In this document: piece by piece, positions 56,501 through 63,188 of the stretch
Numbering within the stretch: position 1 is the stretch's first letter
Layout: every line of letters begins with the position of its first letter
From: Fasciola hepatica
Taxonomy: Eukaryota > Platyhelminthes > Trematoda > Plagiorchiida > Fasciolidae
Direction of reading: 5' to 3'
NCBI GenBank assembly: GCA_948099385.1
Contig: CANUEZ040000014.1
Location: forward strand, 1,488,001 to 1,552,000
DNA length: 64,000 nt
Program-made: the position numbers and the translations under genes
The notes under the pieces: model-generated
What the model was told of the DNA's origin: nothing
The model's database searches: none
The model's input: only the letters and a program-made list of their open reading frames with translations

Positions 56501-59500
56501 TATAACATACCAACTAGACCTGACAGAATAAAGGGTGTCCCAACTACCAACTACCTTTAATACTGACTACTTGATCAAAAGAGGAAGCATTCAGCAAATT
56601 CGGCTCCAGTTTAAAATTGTGGTGTTGCACTACAGTATTACTGAACTACTGAGCTGCAATTTCTGTCAACGTGTAACGTTTTCTATGACAACCTATATTA
56701 TCTTGTTTCACTGTTTCGTAGTATGCACACTTCAACATCGCGCTTTTTCCAAATTGACGAACTTGTGCCCAATCGGTTACACGATGCACGTTGTCTCCAG
56801 TTTTGCTCGCACAAAGTTACTGACCTGCACACCTCAACGTTCAACTTCAGACTGTGAGAATAGGAGAATAACTAGACCATGACTGGTCTGTTTATCTATT
56901 CACTCATCTTTTCTTCTACTTAGTCCACGTGTGCCCTCTGTAACAAGGTATACTACACGTGAATTATTGATGCCGAATTGTTGACGGGTGATATTTTTAT
57001 TGTCGTTCTCTTCCCTGATCGTCCTTCTATCTGAAACGCATATGTGCACCCACCCACCCACCGACCCCCCCCCCCACACACACACGATTCTCAATCACTA
57101 GCTTCCTAATTAGTCTGGAAAATGACGTTAGTAGTATAATGCTAATACTAATGTAGATGTTCAATAGGAAATAGTGGAAATTGTGAGACCAACAGTACCC
57201 TTAACTTCTTTCCGTTGAAGAAATGATGAGTCGAAGAAACTGTTACCACTAGCTCCATGTGTATTCTTCGTGGTCCCTAATGAAGCCATCGCTCCATTGA
57301 ACCTTCCACCGACTGTCTCCGAATGGAAATTTTACACTCACTATTGTCTCCAGTATGCGTATGACTCGGGTGATACCTGAGGTAGAAAGCACAGTGAGAA
57401 CATTTACCTCGCATATCGTACTTAGAGTTATGTGGCGTGTGATAAACCGCTATAAAGTATTGCGCTTCAAAATTTTGTGCTACGAATCACCGGAGATTTG
57501 CACTGCGTAGCGAAAAAATAAACTATTGATCAGTGCTAACCGATCACAACCCTGTCAAAGATATGGCAAGTGAGCCCTAACATAAGGATGTTTCTAACTT
57601 CTGTCTTGCTCTGGACAGTACAGGTAAGAAGTCGTAATGAGGGTAGAGGAAAGTACGCGCTGTCTAAAACGAAAGTACAGACATACGGAAGCATGCAAAG
57701 ATACAGATTCAAATGGAATTTTTTCACAAAGAATATTTGGATAGTGATACAATGAAGTGGGATCCGATCACGAGATTAACCAGCCAGCAGCCGGTAGCAG
57801 GGAACTCAATAATGGTTCTATTATGAGTTCGACAAACTCAAACCAATGAACCCCATAGAGCATCTGAGTGATCATTCAAGTACATAGACGAAAATGTGGA
57901 TTCCTGTAACATTATCCCAAAGAGTTAATCCATAAATTGATCAAGAAAACAAATGATCAGCTGACAGCAATGACGAGAGTGAACAGTAAATGACCAGTTC
58001 ACCCGATCTACAGTACTTGTTTGTTACAAGAGCCAGAGAGCTAAAAGCCTTTGAAGAAGACTCAGAAAAGTCAGCAGTCTTATTCCTTTTTGAAATCAAG
58101 CTGTTAGTGAAAAGATAGATCAGTGTCCTCACGATGAATAGAATTAGGCTTTCACTACTTATCACAAGTTTTGACAAGCAAACGTCCGATAGAAGCAATC
58201 AAATTTCTAGCTTTGATTTATTTTGAAATGGTTTGAAACAGTACTTGGTATTGTTTCTAGGTGTTTCTTTAAGGTGCCTAATATTGTATCTTCAGTGCAG
58301 TTTGCTTCACTTGGTTTTTATGAAAGTAATCGTCTGTTAGTCTCCGATTACTGATTTTGAACCAAATATATACCCCAAAAAGCATCGATTTTAGAGAGAA
58401 TTTTGTTTGGAGATCTTGTAAACCTCTCTTGGGAGGTCACCATCTTGCTGTTCGGGTAATGTTAGCGTTTGTACGTTTTGACACATTTACTGAGCCTTCG
58501 CTCATGGAGTTTGTCTTCCTGTTGAGTTTTCAGACTGAACTCGCTCAGCTCCGTTCGGAAGAGCATTGCTCCTGGATATTTCACAGTTCTCGTCAAAATC
58601 TGATAAGCGTGTACTGTTCGAATCACTGAGAGTGTGAACTGACGAAGAGTTCATTTTAGAAATCACAGGATGAATCAAAGAAAGATATTTAATCAGTTAG
58701 TCAAGGACAATCTTCAACAGATCAATAAGTAGCATTGCATTTTATACGGATACTAGGACTAAAAGCGCAATGAAGTGCACAAGTATCGTGGGGATTAGGC
58801 AGGAGGTTACCGGGCACGTATATCTGATGAGCGGTAGTAACCACGAAACCGGTTGTGAGCTTCCGGGGCAATTTTGTCCTGTAATTCGTGTAAAACCCAG
58901 TCCCACTTATAACGGAGAATTTATAACAAGGTCATTAAATTTCCGCCGGTAGTAGTTTAGTGGCACACAGTATATATGAGGTTCGAAACATTTTCACAGC
59001 CGGTTCACTTCGGTACGGTGCAACACATTCCTGTCCGTCGGTTATCTGTTGCACATGACCCAATAGAGTCTGATGTGGTTCTTCTCTCCAAGCTTCACGG
59101 TCGAGTAAACTAATTACTTTTGAAAGCGTAGTGGGGTTGTTGGGACGAAGGAATAGTCTCTTACCGTATACTCATGTTTAGCCTTGGAATAGGAAAAACG
59201 AACCTAACTTAAATCAACCAAAATGGCGGTTAACTCTAACCAAGATAGAAAACTGAATAAATATGGAAAATTTTAACAATAGACCCGTACTCATCATGCC
59301 TAACTGGTAATGTGTCCTAATTTTGATGACAGAAAGTAAAGTAATAATTTTTTTCAAACTTAGGGAGAAATCTTAGATTTGCGATGACTGCAAATAATAA
59401 GTAGGCGTCCTATTGGTATAGAGTCACAAGCATCAACGGAGACAAAAGTGCATTGATAACTACCACGTTGGCTGCATGGGATTGATGAATAGATCACCGC

Positions 59501-62500
59501 ATCTTGAGTCAATGGTCAGAGTAGACCCACGGATCTCACAAGTCTTTGGACGCTGTTATCGGTCAAATATGAGAACAGCGTACATTCTAGTGAAAACAAG
59601 AATTTGACTCCATATGGTTGCATTGAAAACGACAATAAAAATGCAATTGACGTCGCTATGGATCCGTAGGACGTTTTACGATGAATTTAGCCTAGCGTAC
59701 AAGGAGATAAGATTCATACGGATAATCTGATGCCTAGATGGTTTGGCATCTGTAAATGTATGCTTGTCACCTCACCGGGAGGTTTCGCTAAGACGACCCG
59801 TTCATCACGAAAAACATGGATGAGTTAATTTGTGTAATCCTAGCGCTTCCTCCCAGCCAGCTAGAAAATGGCTATAAACCCATATTGCGAGAGTTGAGTC
59901 ACCGAGGTGGGCTCTGTAGACACTACTGAAGTGAACTAATGAGAGTGGAACCACTCACTCTTGTACATGGGTATCCGGAACTTTTCATCAGTAAAAAGAT
60001 GAAAAGGAGCAACATGAAATCCAGCCTTCAAGCAGTCGACAGGAACGCTGTCTGTCTCCATCAAGGTCATAGAAGACAGCGAGCTGGTTGTGGCAAACAG
60101 GCGGCTTCAGACAACAATCACAACTACAAAACTCGCTATTGAAAGTGGTATCTTACTGACCCCCTAACCAGCTCTTCTGTTATAGACAAAAGACAAACTG
60201 TCGGGGGATTCTACTTCCCATTGCATGCACCAGAACATTTGTATTTGTGGGACAAATTACCTAGGTGAAATCACAGGACAACTATAAAAAAGCATAGGGG
60301 AACACCATTTGCGATCATTGAACCAAATTTCAGGGAACAGTGGACAAACAAAAATGACTATCCATTTGAGTAAGTCAGGTCATAAAGTCATCGTAACTGA
60401 GGTCTCCCGTTCTCTCTACACTGTGAAGAGAAGAGTAACAAAGAGTATTAGGTTTCGAATCCTAACCTTCACCGAAGCCATCCTGATTAGAGTGAACAAC
60501 CCCTTTCTATGCTGCTAAAACTAGCCTGCCAAACCCACGAGTATGGCCTAATAGATGACCCACGGCACCGTAATAACCATTAGCCACACGCAGCCGAGAT
60601 GGCCTTTATCATTACACTTCATCTTCCGTGACACTGGTGACACCGTAACAACGTGGACACATAATTATCGGTTGTCAACATCACGGTTATCCGCTTTCCG
60701 AACTCATTTTTTATCATCCGGTTTTAGTTTTAAATATAAGCATAATACATATTACACGGTGAATTGCTTGTTTTATTTACTCCGAACCGCATACGGTTTC
60801 GTTATAGTATAGATGTGTTATGTCTGTGCACTCCTTAACCAGCCCGAAAAAATTTGCAAACGATTCCAATCTTCAAAGTGTTTTTCTGACTCGGTGGACT
60901 AAACATAATAAACATAGTTTCAGGGTGGCTGCGGCAAAAACGAACTTTCCCAAACAGAGGGTTTTGTGTTGTTCATTGCTTCCGATTCACCTATGCAAAA
61001 GCACATCATGCAACGTCCCACAACGAATATAAACTAAATAGGGATATCCTGAAAGTACTATAGACCTTTCGTCGGTTTCTTATCCGTTACACAATGGTTA
61101 CTAGAAAATCTATCACAGTGATTTGGTTTAATTGCGCACTTTTCGCATCTGCTTGTCTTCACTATGAACGAAAAATCGATATGTTTTGCTTTTGAGCATA
61201 GGAAAGACGAAATGATTTTTGTTCGAGGGGATGCAAAGTCTCATTCACGACGACGTTTGCGCAGTGGACTAAATTACAACGATTGAATGTGGCTAGGAAA
61301 ACCCCGTGTTTCACTGGGACCTCCGTCTTTTCAACTTTGCACAATGGATTGCAGAGAAGTAGAACGAATGGTGTGCTGTGTAAACTTAGGTTAATTCGAA
61401 TGAAATGTTCCAATTCTCAGTGATCTGTGAGAAAAAGAATACTGTTGGGTCCTGCGACTTCCTACAATTCTCTTGCAAGTAAAAACGATAGACCATAGAG
61501 TTGTTTAATTGGCGGTGGTGTTTTCATTTAATCTGTGGTCAACCTATTAACCCAAAAACGAATCCGTCCTTCTTCACAAGTCCTTAGCGAATCCAGAAGT
61601 ATGTGTATTACTACTTTTCGTTGCCCACAGAAAACTCTGAATACCCTTCTGCACTGGGAATTACCCTAATTCAGATGGAACATTAACCATGGCTAACTCT
61701 GGAAAGTCCGTTATGCGAAAAATATAAAAGATTTTTCACACGACTACGCATTTAGGTTTTTAGACATTTCTCGTCTGCTGTGACCCAAATTCCCCTAATT
61801 ACAAGGAACCGTCATGCACTATCGTTTGGAGATGATTTTGTTCGCATAATTCTAATTTTTTTTATCAGGCAATTGCCGAAAATAAGTATAAAAACCAACA
61901 ATAATTGATGGATGGCCATCACTGAAAAAAGTAGATTAGATCAATAAGGGACACAGAGGACTCACTTGTCCATTCGTTGTACTATCCGCATCACTGGCTG
62001 TCAACTCCAGAATGATTGTTCCACGTAAAACGCTCTCATTGATCACCGCGGTGTAGCTACTCTGACCAAACTGCGGAACATGGTCGTTCTCATCACGTAC
62101 AGTTACGTGAACACTCAACTGTCCCGTGAGTGACTGAGGTCTGCCGTAATCTTTTGCGTACACAAGCAAATCATATTCTCGTTTGCTTTCCCAATCCAAA
62201 TTCCGGGTCAGAACCAGGCGAAGTGGATCACCGACCAGTCGGAAAGGAATGTTTGTTTGCGCTAATTCCGACTCGGAGGCTTTTGATGAAACTGAATCAA
62301 ATGAACGTTCCAAAGAGGTAGAGCCCGCAGTTCGATCCACAACCCAGTAACCTATTGTACCATTTTCTCCGGCGTCTGGGTCAAATGCGGTTGGCAGATC
62401 GATAGTGGTTTTTTCTGGTATTGCACTTAATTCACCCAGTTCACTACTGACTCGAGATTGTTGAAACACAGGTTTGTGATCATTGATATCCAGTATACGA

Positions 62501-63165
62501 ATCCTTACTGTAATTAGGTCGGGGTCGGTTACAATATGAGTTTCAGTGACACCCTGAGAGAATGATTTTGTCTGTCGTATAGCGTAGGCGATTTTTATAT
62601 CCACGTAGCACGGACTTAATTCTGCCATATGATTTCGTACCACGTTATACTCATCATTTGCGTAAATGAATTTTTCCTCGTCCAGGTTGAGGTGTAGGTC
62701 GCTGTGTTGACTATCTGAGGTGGTACCCACGGAAGCCGGACAAAGCGCCTCACGGTCAGGCGGAGAAGCCACTCGTAGTTGTCCTGTAGCTGGGTCTAGG
62801 TGAAATAATTGCACAGCACGATCACGCCACTTGGTGATTGTTAAATCCGCTTGAGCAGACGATGTTTGACCATTGGATGCGGAGGAGACTAAGTTCACAA
62901 TATCCCGTCCCACATCACCCACAAGTGTACCCCTAAGTGATTCCTCTGGAATTTCATAGGTGAGAGCTATGGAATGAGTTAGACTCCGAGATGTACGGTC
63001 TGCAGTTGCCATGTCCTCGTCTCGTGTAGGATGTGTCCCGCCCATCGAGAGAGAGTAAGCTCCAAACAAACAGAGGATTGGAATGAAACTGTATCCGAAG
63101 CCAAGTGGACAAAAAAGTTTGCACAAAATGCCATAATGCTGTGCGGAGAAATACATCACGTGATA
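2888..63165 (-). CDS. Protocadherin, whole gene model: five exons, seven EC repeats, one TM helix
   Basis: Predicted single-pass cell-surface adhesion protein. By family, it should mediate calcium-dependent cell-cell contact through extracellular cadherin repeats. Model: join of 63156-61966, 30996-30316, 27884-26391, 18973-18547 and 3207-2906 (or to TAA at 2890-2888), giving about 1,365-1,370 residues. Introns start GTGAGT, GTAGGA, GTAAGC and GTGAGT and end in CAG at all four acceptors. Phases are 0, 0, 0 and 1 and agree at every junction. Layout: signal peptide about 1-38; EC1 about 64-230; EC2 about 236-362; EC3 about 364-501; EC4 about 530-691; EC5 about 692-826; EC6 about 827-976; EC7 about 980-1122; Gly/Pro-rich stalk to about 1220; TM about 1223-1246; KRRR; short tail. 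Inter-repeat linkers keep the D-x-N-D signature six times. Seven ECs recall delta-type protocadherins, but orthology is not resolved. Junctions 1 and 2 are strongly supported by domain continuity. Junctions 3 and 4 rest on splice signals and phase, so small extra exons cannot be excluded there. Confidence 0.85.
2906..3207 (-). CDS. Protocadherin exon 5: cytoplasmic tail segment, 3' end ambiguous
   Basis: The acceptor cacatttcttttcag is followed by GTCCAACTT. The two leading bases complete the codon left open by exon 4 (T+GT = Cys), giving SYDC-PTSNN. The coded tail is rich in Ser, Pro, Asn and Gln (EQQQRPRLFN), with no domain I recognise, ending ..EMLTLIPSSG. Two endings are possible. Either the GTAAGC at 2905-2900 is a donor (phase 0) and the gene continues left, perhaps beyond the window, or the frame runs five more residues to TAA at 2890-2888. 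No AATAAA on this strand lies close below the stop; the nearest I see is about 900 nt away (1992-1987). The frame above the acceptor (to 3349) is open but is treated as intron. Confidence 0.75.
5985..6062 (+). repeat. Hammerhead-like dispersed repeat, copy A (degenerate core)
   Basis: The stem GTGG/CCGC with loop CAATAA and GAAA (6019-6022) is kept, as is GGTGTGCTTCCGGAGGAATTT downstream. The CTGATGA box is lost (TATAACGA). Recognised by alignment with copies B-D. Confidence 0.5.
6235..6292. repeat. AT dinucleotide microsatellite, 29 perfect units
   Basis: Uninterrupted AT repeat of 58 bp. It produces spurious Tyr-Ile frames on both strands. Likely length-polymorphic and prone to assembly error. 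Confidence 0.95.
7019..7228. mobile_element. 210-bp imperfect inverted repeat (foldback or MITE-like)
   Basis: The arms start ATGGTAA and end TTACCAT and pair along about 95 bases each. Shared inverted blocks include AACACAGCGTA, CGAAATCGTTGTTAGGT, CGGTCACCACGGGTA and TTTTTCAAGACTGG. A loop of roughly 18 bases sits at about 7111-7128. Mismatches are scattered, so it is older than the palindrome at 10603. Each arm contains GGTNACC..GGTGACC CGAAA preceded by CTTGAAAAA, which loosely recalls the stem II plus GAAA part of a hammerhead core. No coding capacity. Confidence 0.75.
9592..10476 (+). pseudogene. Decayed RTE-like non-LTR retrotransposon, 3' end of reverse transcriptase and tail
   Basis: A relic read in at least two shifted frames. 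The first segment (9592-9808) encodes MRFAPSKCK, then WVGFTSNLVLTG and VDKFCYLD. These are the hallmarks of the RT C-terminal region in animal RTE-type elements, which typically carry MRFAPSKCKV, WVGSxPNLxLAG and VDKFVYLGS. After a frame change, RHDMRLTVIGRVF and MVRSVLFHDSE follow (about 9807-9892), interrupted by a stop at the usual SETWPLRAE position. A further shift gives LRRLRYMLPMPTDRLPRR (about 10055-10110), matching the HRLRWLGHVLRMPTxRLPRR block. The end, near 10450-10476, has an AT-rich tail containing GATTGAATAAACTGAA. Multiple stops and frame changes show it is dead. The 5' part of the element is missing or unrecognisable before about 9590. The family is known from memory of typical elements, not from a search. 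Confidence 0.75.
10603..11153. mobile_element. Foldback element: near-perfect palindrome with 267-bp arms
   Basis: Left arm 10603-10869 and right arm 10887-11153 are inverted copies of equal length, separated by a 17-bp spacer (10870-10886). Comparing the arms by eye shows only a few substitutions (for example in the G-run near 10707 versus 11041, and near 10801 and 10847), so they are about 98-99% identical. The same 75-residue frame appears on both strands purely because of the inversion and has no recognisable domain. A 15-bp direct repeat, ATGAATGTGAGTTCG, occurs at 10565-10579 and 11148-11162. The second overlaps the right arm end by six bases. A diverged relative lies at 44687-45110. 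No transposase is encoded, so it would be non-autonomous if mobile. Confidence 0.85.
12371..12410 (+). repeat. tRNA-like SINE relic, copy 1
   Basis: GGTTTGAGGCCCAGTGGGGG then CTCGGTGGACATGTACTGGT. The first part resembles a tRNA T-arm/B box (GTTCGAGCCCC), and CTCGGTGGA recurs at 35231 and 51799. No convincing A box upstream, though ATAATCGTTCAT is also shared. Confidence 0.45.
15370..15490 (-). repeat. Hammerhead-like dispersed repeat, copy B (best core)
   Basis: On the minus strand, CTGATGA (15437-15431) is followed by GCGGC, loop TTCA, GCCGC (a perfect 5-bp stem) and GAAA (15416-15413). This is the invariant arrangement of a hammerhead ribozyme core. Downstream, CTGG and CCGG can close a third helix. 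An outer GGA..TCC and GAG..CTC pairing around the core is possible. The position that should be U before the cleavage site is G. Flanking sequence (GCACAAGTAT, then AGAGGAATACCGG) is shared with copy D. A 113-codon open frame crossing it on the same strand is taken to be chance. Confidence 0.65.
18547..18973 (-). CDS. Protocadherin exon 4: stalk, transmembrane helix, start of tail
   Basis: Encodes residues 1123-1264 plus one base of the next codon. It starts after ccttacag with Asn-Ser-Gln and is phase 0, matching the end of exon 3. About 95 residues of Gly/Pro/Ser/Asp-rich sequence (including a run of four prolines near 1181-1184) form a low-complexity stalk. A hydrophobic helix at about 1223-1246 (TVVVVLATIF onward) follows, then KRRRDAESQR, a classic stop-transfer. 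The donor GACT|GTGAGT starts at 18546, phase 1. The plus-strand frame at 18558-18866 is its shadow. Assignment to this gene rests on strand, position, phase and the expected TM after the last EC. Confidence 0.85.
18974..26390 (-). other. Protocadherin intron 3 (about 7.4 kb)
   Basis: Begins GTAAGC at 26390 and ends TTACAG at 18974. Mostly featureless AT-rich DNA. A somewhat GC-richer patch lies at about 21,950-22,450, with CACT-type simple sequence at 22,188-22,250. GT-rich imperfect tracts lie at about 22,753-22,798 and 22,912-22,930. No coding segment recognised. Confidence 0.7.
26391..27884 (-). CDS. Protocadherin exon 3: end of EC4, EC5, EC6 and EC7
   Basis: Largest exon, residues 625-1122 (498 codons, phase 0). 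The acceptor ctgtctttcag precedes ATATCC. The first residues, ISFHIVCVDN, directly continue FDREKTEQ of exon 2, the usual cadherin DRE-x(3-4)-hydrophobic-strand order. Linkers TDENDNEP (683-690), RDVNDNPP (818-825) and ADVNDNAP (968-975) separate EC4/5, EC5/6 and EC6/7. EC5 and EC6 each have a DRE. EC7 has HDPDAGDNG (1004-1012) but no DRE (EKITDQ instead), and a serine-rich insertion (about 1048-1062) before GLFSIDVTTG. The lack of a further calcium linker fits a membrane-proximal repeat. The donor CAC|GTAAGC starts at 26390. Several shorter plus-strand frames across this exon are shadows. Confidence 0.93.
27885..30315 (-). other. Protocadherin intron 2 (about 2.4 kb)
   Basis: Begins GTAGGA at 30315 and ends TTTCAG at 27885. 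It is the shortest intron of the gene, and I saw no repeat or coding sequence in it. Its borders are the best supported in the locus, because the flanking exons rebuild one cadherin repeat (EC4) without a gap. Confidence 0.85.
30316..30996 (-). CDS. Protocadherin exon 2: rest of EC3 and most of EC4
   Basis: Encodes residues 398-624 (227 codons, phase 0 at both ends). The acceptor is a pyrimidine-rich tract ending TTGCAG at 30997. The first residues, LTFGLA, complete the NGQ-LTF signature begun in exon 1, which is strong evidence that these exons are neighbours despite about 31 kb between them. EC3 closes with FTFHVIVRDNGYP and LDVNDMAP (493-500). EC4 is preceded by a Gly/Arg-rich spacer and carries VKENSD, QDFDSG (551-556) and FDREKTEQ at the 3' edge. 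The donor CAG|GTAGGA starts at 30315. Readthrough would stop at 30223. Confidence 0.92.
32327..32353. repeat. Short TTG-type triplet repeat
   Basis: About eight TGT/TTG triplets with a single CTG variant. No open frame of interest spans it. Confidence 0.6.
35165..35270 (+). repeat. tRNA-like SINE relic, copy 2
   Basis: GAGCTTGATCCCTCGTTAGGG followed by CTCGGTGGATGTGCACGGC aligns with the other two copies. Upstream, AGTTTGGTGATGAAGCG could be a worn A box at a tRNA-like spacing. Inference from the three-way alignment only. Confidence 0.45.
38481..38502. repeat. GT dinucleotide tract
   Basis: About 11 TG units with one C substitution near the start. Confidence 0.8.
39340..39450 (+). repeat. 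Hammerhead-like dispersed repeat, copy C
   Basis: CTGATGA (39381-39387), stem GCGG/CCGT with loop CAACAA, then GAAA (39402-39405). The next helix is TCGG..CCGA, a compensated change relative to CCGG..CCGG in copy D. CAGG upstream and CCTG downstream can pair as an outer stem. Shares the GGCAGGAGAGTGCCAGGTACG-like leader with copies B and D in diverged form. Confidence 0.6.
44687..45110. mobile_element. Diverged copy of the large foldback element
   Basis: The segment from AGAGATGCAAGC through about 44925 aligns with the left arm of the palindrome at 10628-10869. Shared blocks include CAGTATATACAC (cf. TAGTATATATACAT), GCACAGTAGGGG, GATCGAAAG, AGTGAAGTCTGT and GCTGATACATCA. There are many substitutions and short gaps. 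The right end (45066-45110) carries the inverse terminus, GACAAAAGTAAATAAACGG then CTTGCATCTCGCGA. The interior differs and most of the right arm is lost, so this copy is older or derived from a related subfamily. Confidence 0.7.
46670..46835 (+). mobile_element. Possible non-LTR retroelement 3' tail
   Basis: A GC-richer stretch (TGTGCTCTGGCCTTTG, GGGGGCCGGGAGCC) ends in an A-rich, short-period tail, AAAATAAATGAATAAACGG. This resembles the 3' ends of RTE-like elements and the tail at 10,460-10,476. There is no coding block next to it, so the call is tentative. Confidence 0.3.
47473..47521. repeat. TA microsatellite with one TG interruption
   Basis: About 24 dinucleotides, interrupted once near 47485. 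Source of two chance frames, one on each strand. Confidence 0.9.
51759..51815 (-). repeat. tRNA-like SINE relic, copy 3
   Basis: On the minus strand GTGTTCGAGCCCCAGTGGGG, then TACTCGGTGGAAGTGCATTGC. It has the best preserved B box (GTTCGAGCCCC) of the three. The preceding ATAATCTTTCATATC matches the same place in copy 1. Confidence 0.5.
52271..52288. repeat. Poly-C tract
   Basis: Fifteen consecutive C (52274-52288) inside a longer C-rich strand starting near 52257. Other runs lie at 33272-33281 (10 C) and 35425-35433 (9 G). Confidence 0.85.
54905..54962 (+). repeat. Hammerhead-like dispersed repeat, copy E (fragment)
   Basis: CTGATGAGTGGCAACAA at 54926-54942 matches copy C almost base for base, then diverges. 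The second stem strand and GAAA are gone, and ACTGAGG may correspond to TTCCGAGG. Weak but consistent with a decayed fifth copy. Confidence 0.35.
55646..55698. repeat. Imperfect TA tract
   Basis: TA-rich, partly self-complementary run broken by single-base slips (TAATAT, TTATAT, GTAAT). Confidence 0.85.
57047..57085. repeat. CACC/poly-C/CA compound simple repeat
   Basis: CACC units, then an 11-base C run, then CA units. The complementary strand is G-rich in repeated GGTGG blocks. Confidence 0.85.
58770..58885 (+). repeat. Hammerhead-like dispersed repeat, copy D
   Basis: CTGATGA (58824-58830), stem GCGG/CCAC (one mismatch) with loop TAGTAA, GAAA (58845-58848), helix CCGG..CCGG with a 10-base loop, then GGGCAATTTTGTCC. 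The leader GTGCACAAGTAT and GGCAGGAGGTTACCGGGCACG matches copy B. A short open frame crosses it and is not considered a gene. Confidence 0.6.
61966..63156 (-). CDS. Protocadherin exon 1: signal peptide, EC1, EC2 and start of EC3
   Basis: Encodes residues 1-397. The ATG at 63156-63154 is the first in frame; an in-frame TGA lies 63 nt upstream (63222-63220), and the preceding codon is GTG. A hydrophobic stretch at about residues 9-38 reads as a signal peptide. EC1 has the T-G-Q-L-R-V strand and a DRE motif (134-136), ending in LDINDHKP (222-229). EC2 has FDPDAGENG (258-266), then DWE in place of DRE, and RDENDHVP (354-361). EC3 begins at about 364 and reaches the DADSTTNG calcium motif (389-396), where the exon stops. 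The donor CAA|GTGAGT begins at 61965, phase 0. In-frame readthrough would add nine residues and a stop at 61936. EC1 is long for a cadherin repeat (about 165 residues) because of an insertion around residues 137-185 containing two of its cysteines. Confidence 0.92.
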
Positions 63166-63188
63166 CTGGATGGAAAAAGGAAGAAAGG
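63157..63188 (-). promoter_or_regulatory. Splice acceptor just upstream of the protocadherin ATG
   Basis: On the minus strand a pyrimidine-rich run (63188-63169) ends in CAG at 63168-63166. It is followed by nine bases and then the start ATG at 63156. This is a textbook 3' splice site. It implies either a 5'-UTR intron whose donor lies beyond 64,000, or a spliced-leader trans-splice site, which is common in flatworm mRNAs (family knowledge, not shown here). Confidence 0.55.

Larger units (their letters stand above)
30997..61965 (-). other. Protocadherin intron 1 (about 31 kb)
   Basis: Begins GTGAGT at 61965 and ends TTGCAG at 30997. It splits EC3 between NGQ and LTF. Only short chance frames occur inside; none resembles a cadherin exon or another gene. 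It holds hammerhead-like repeats (39,340, 54,905 and 58,770), a diverged foldback copy (44,687-45,110), SINE-like relics, TA, GT and C-rich tracts and a possible retroelement tail (46,670-46,835). The remaining stretches show nothing I can name. Confidence 0.8.

Noticed and set aside
60452..60470. B-box-like GGTTTCGAATCC
   Set aside because: No cloverleaf or A box could be drawn upstream. The box is part of a short self-complementary run (TTAGG..CCTAA).
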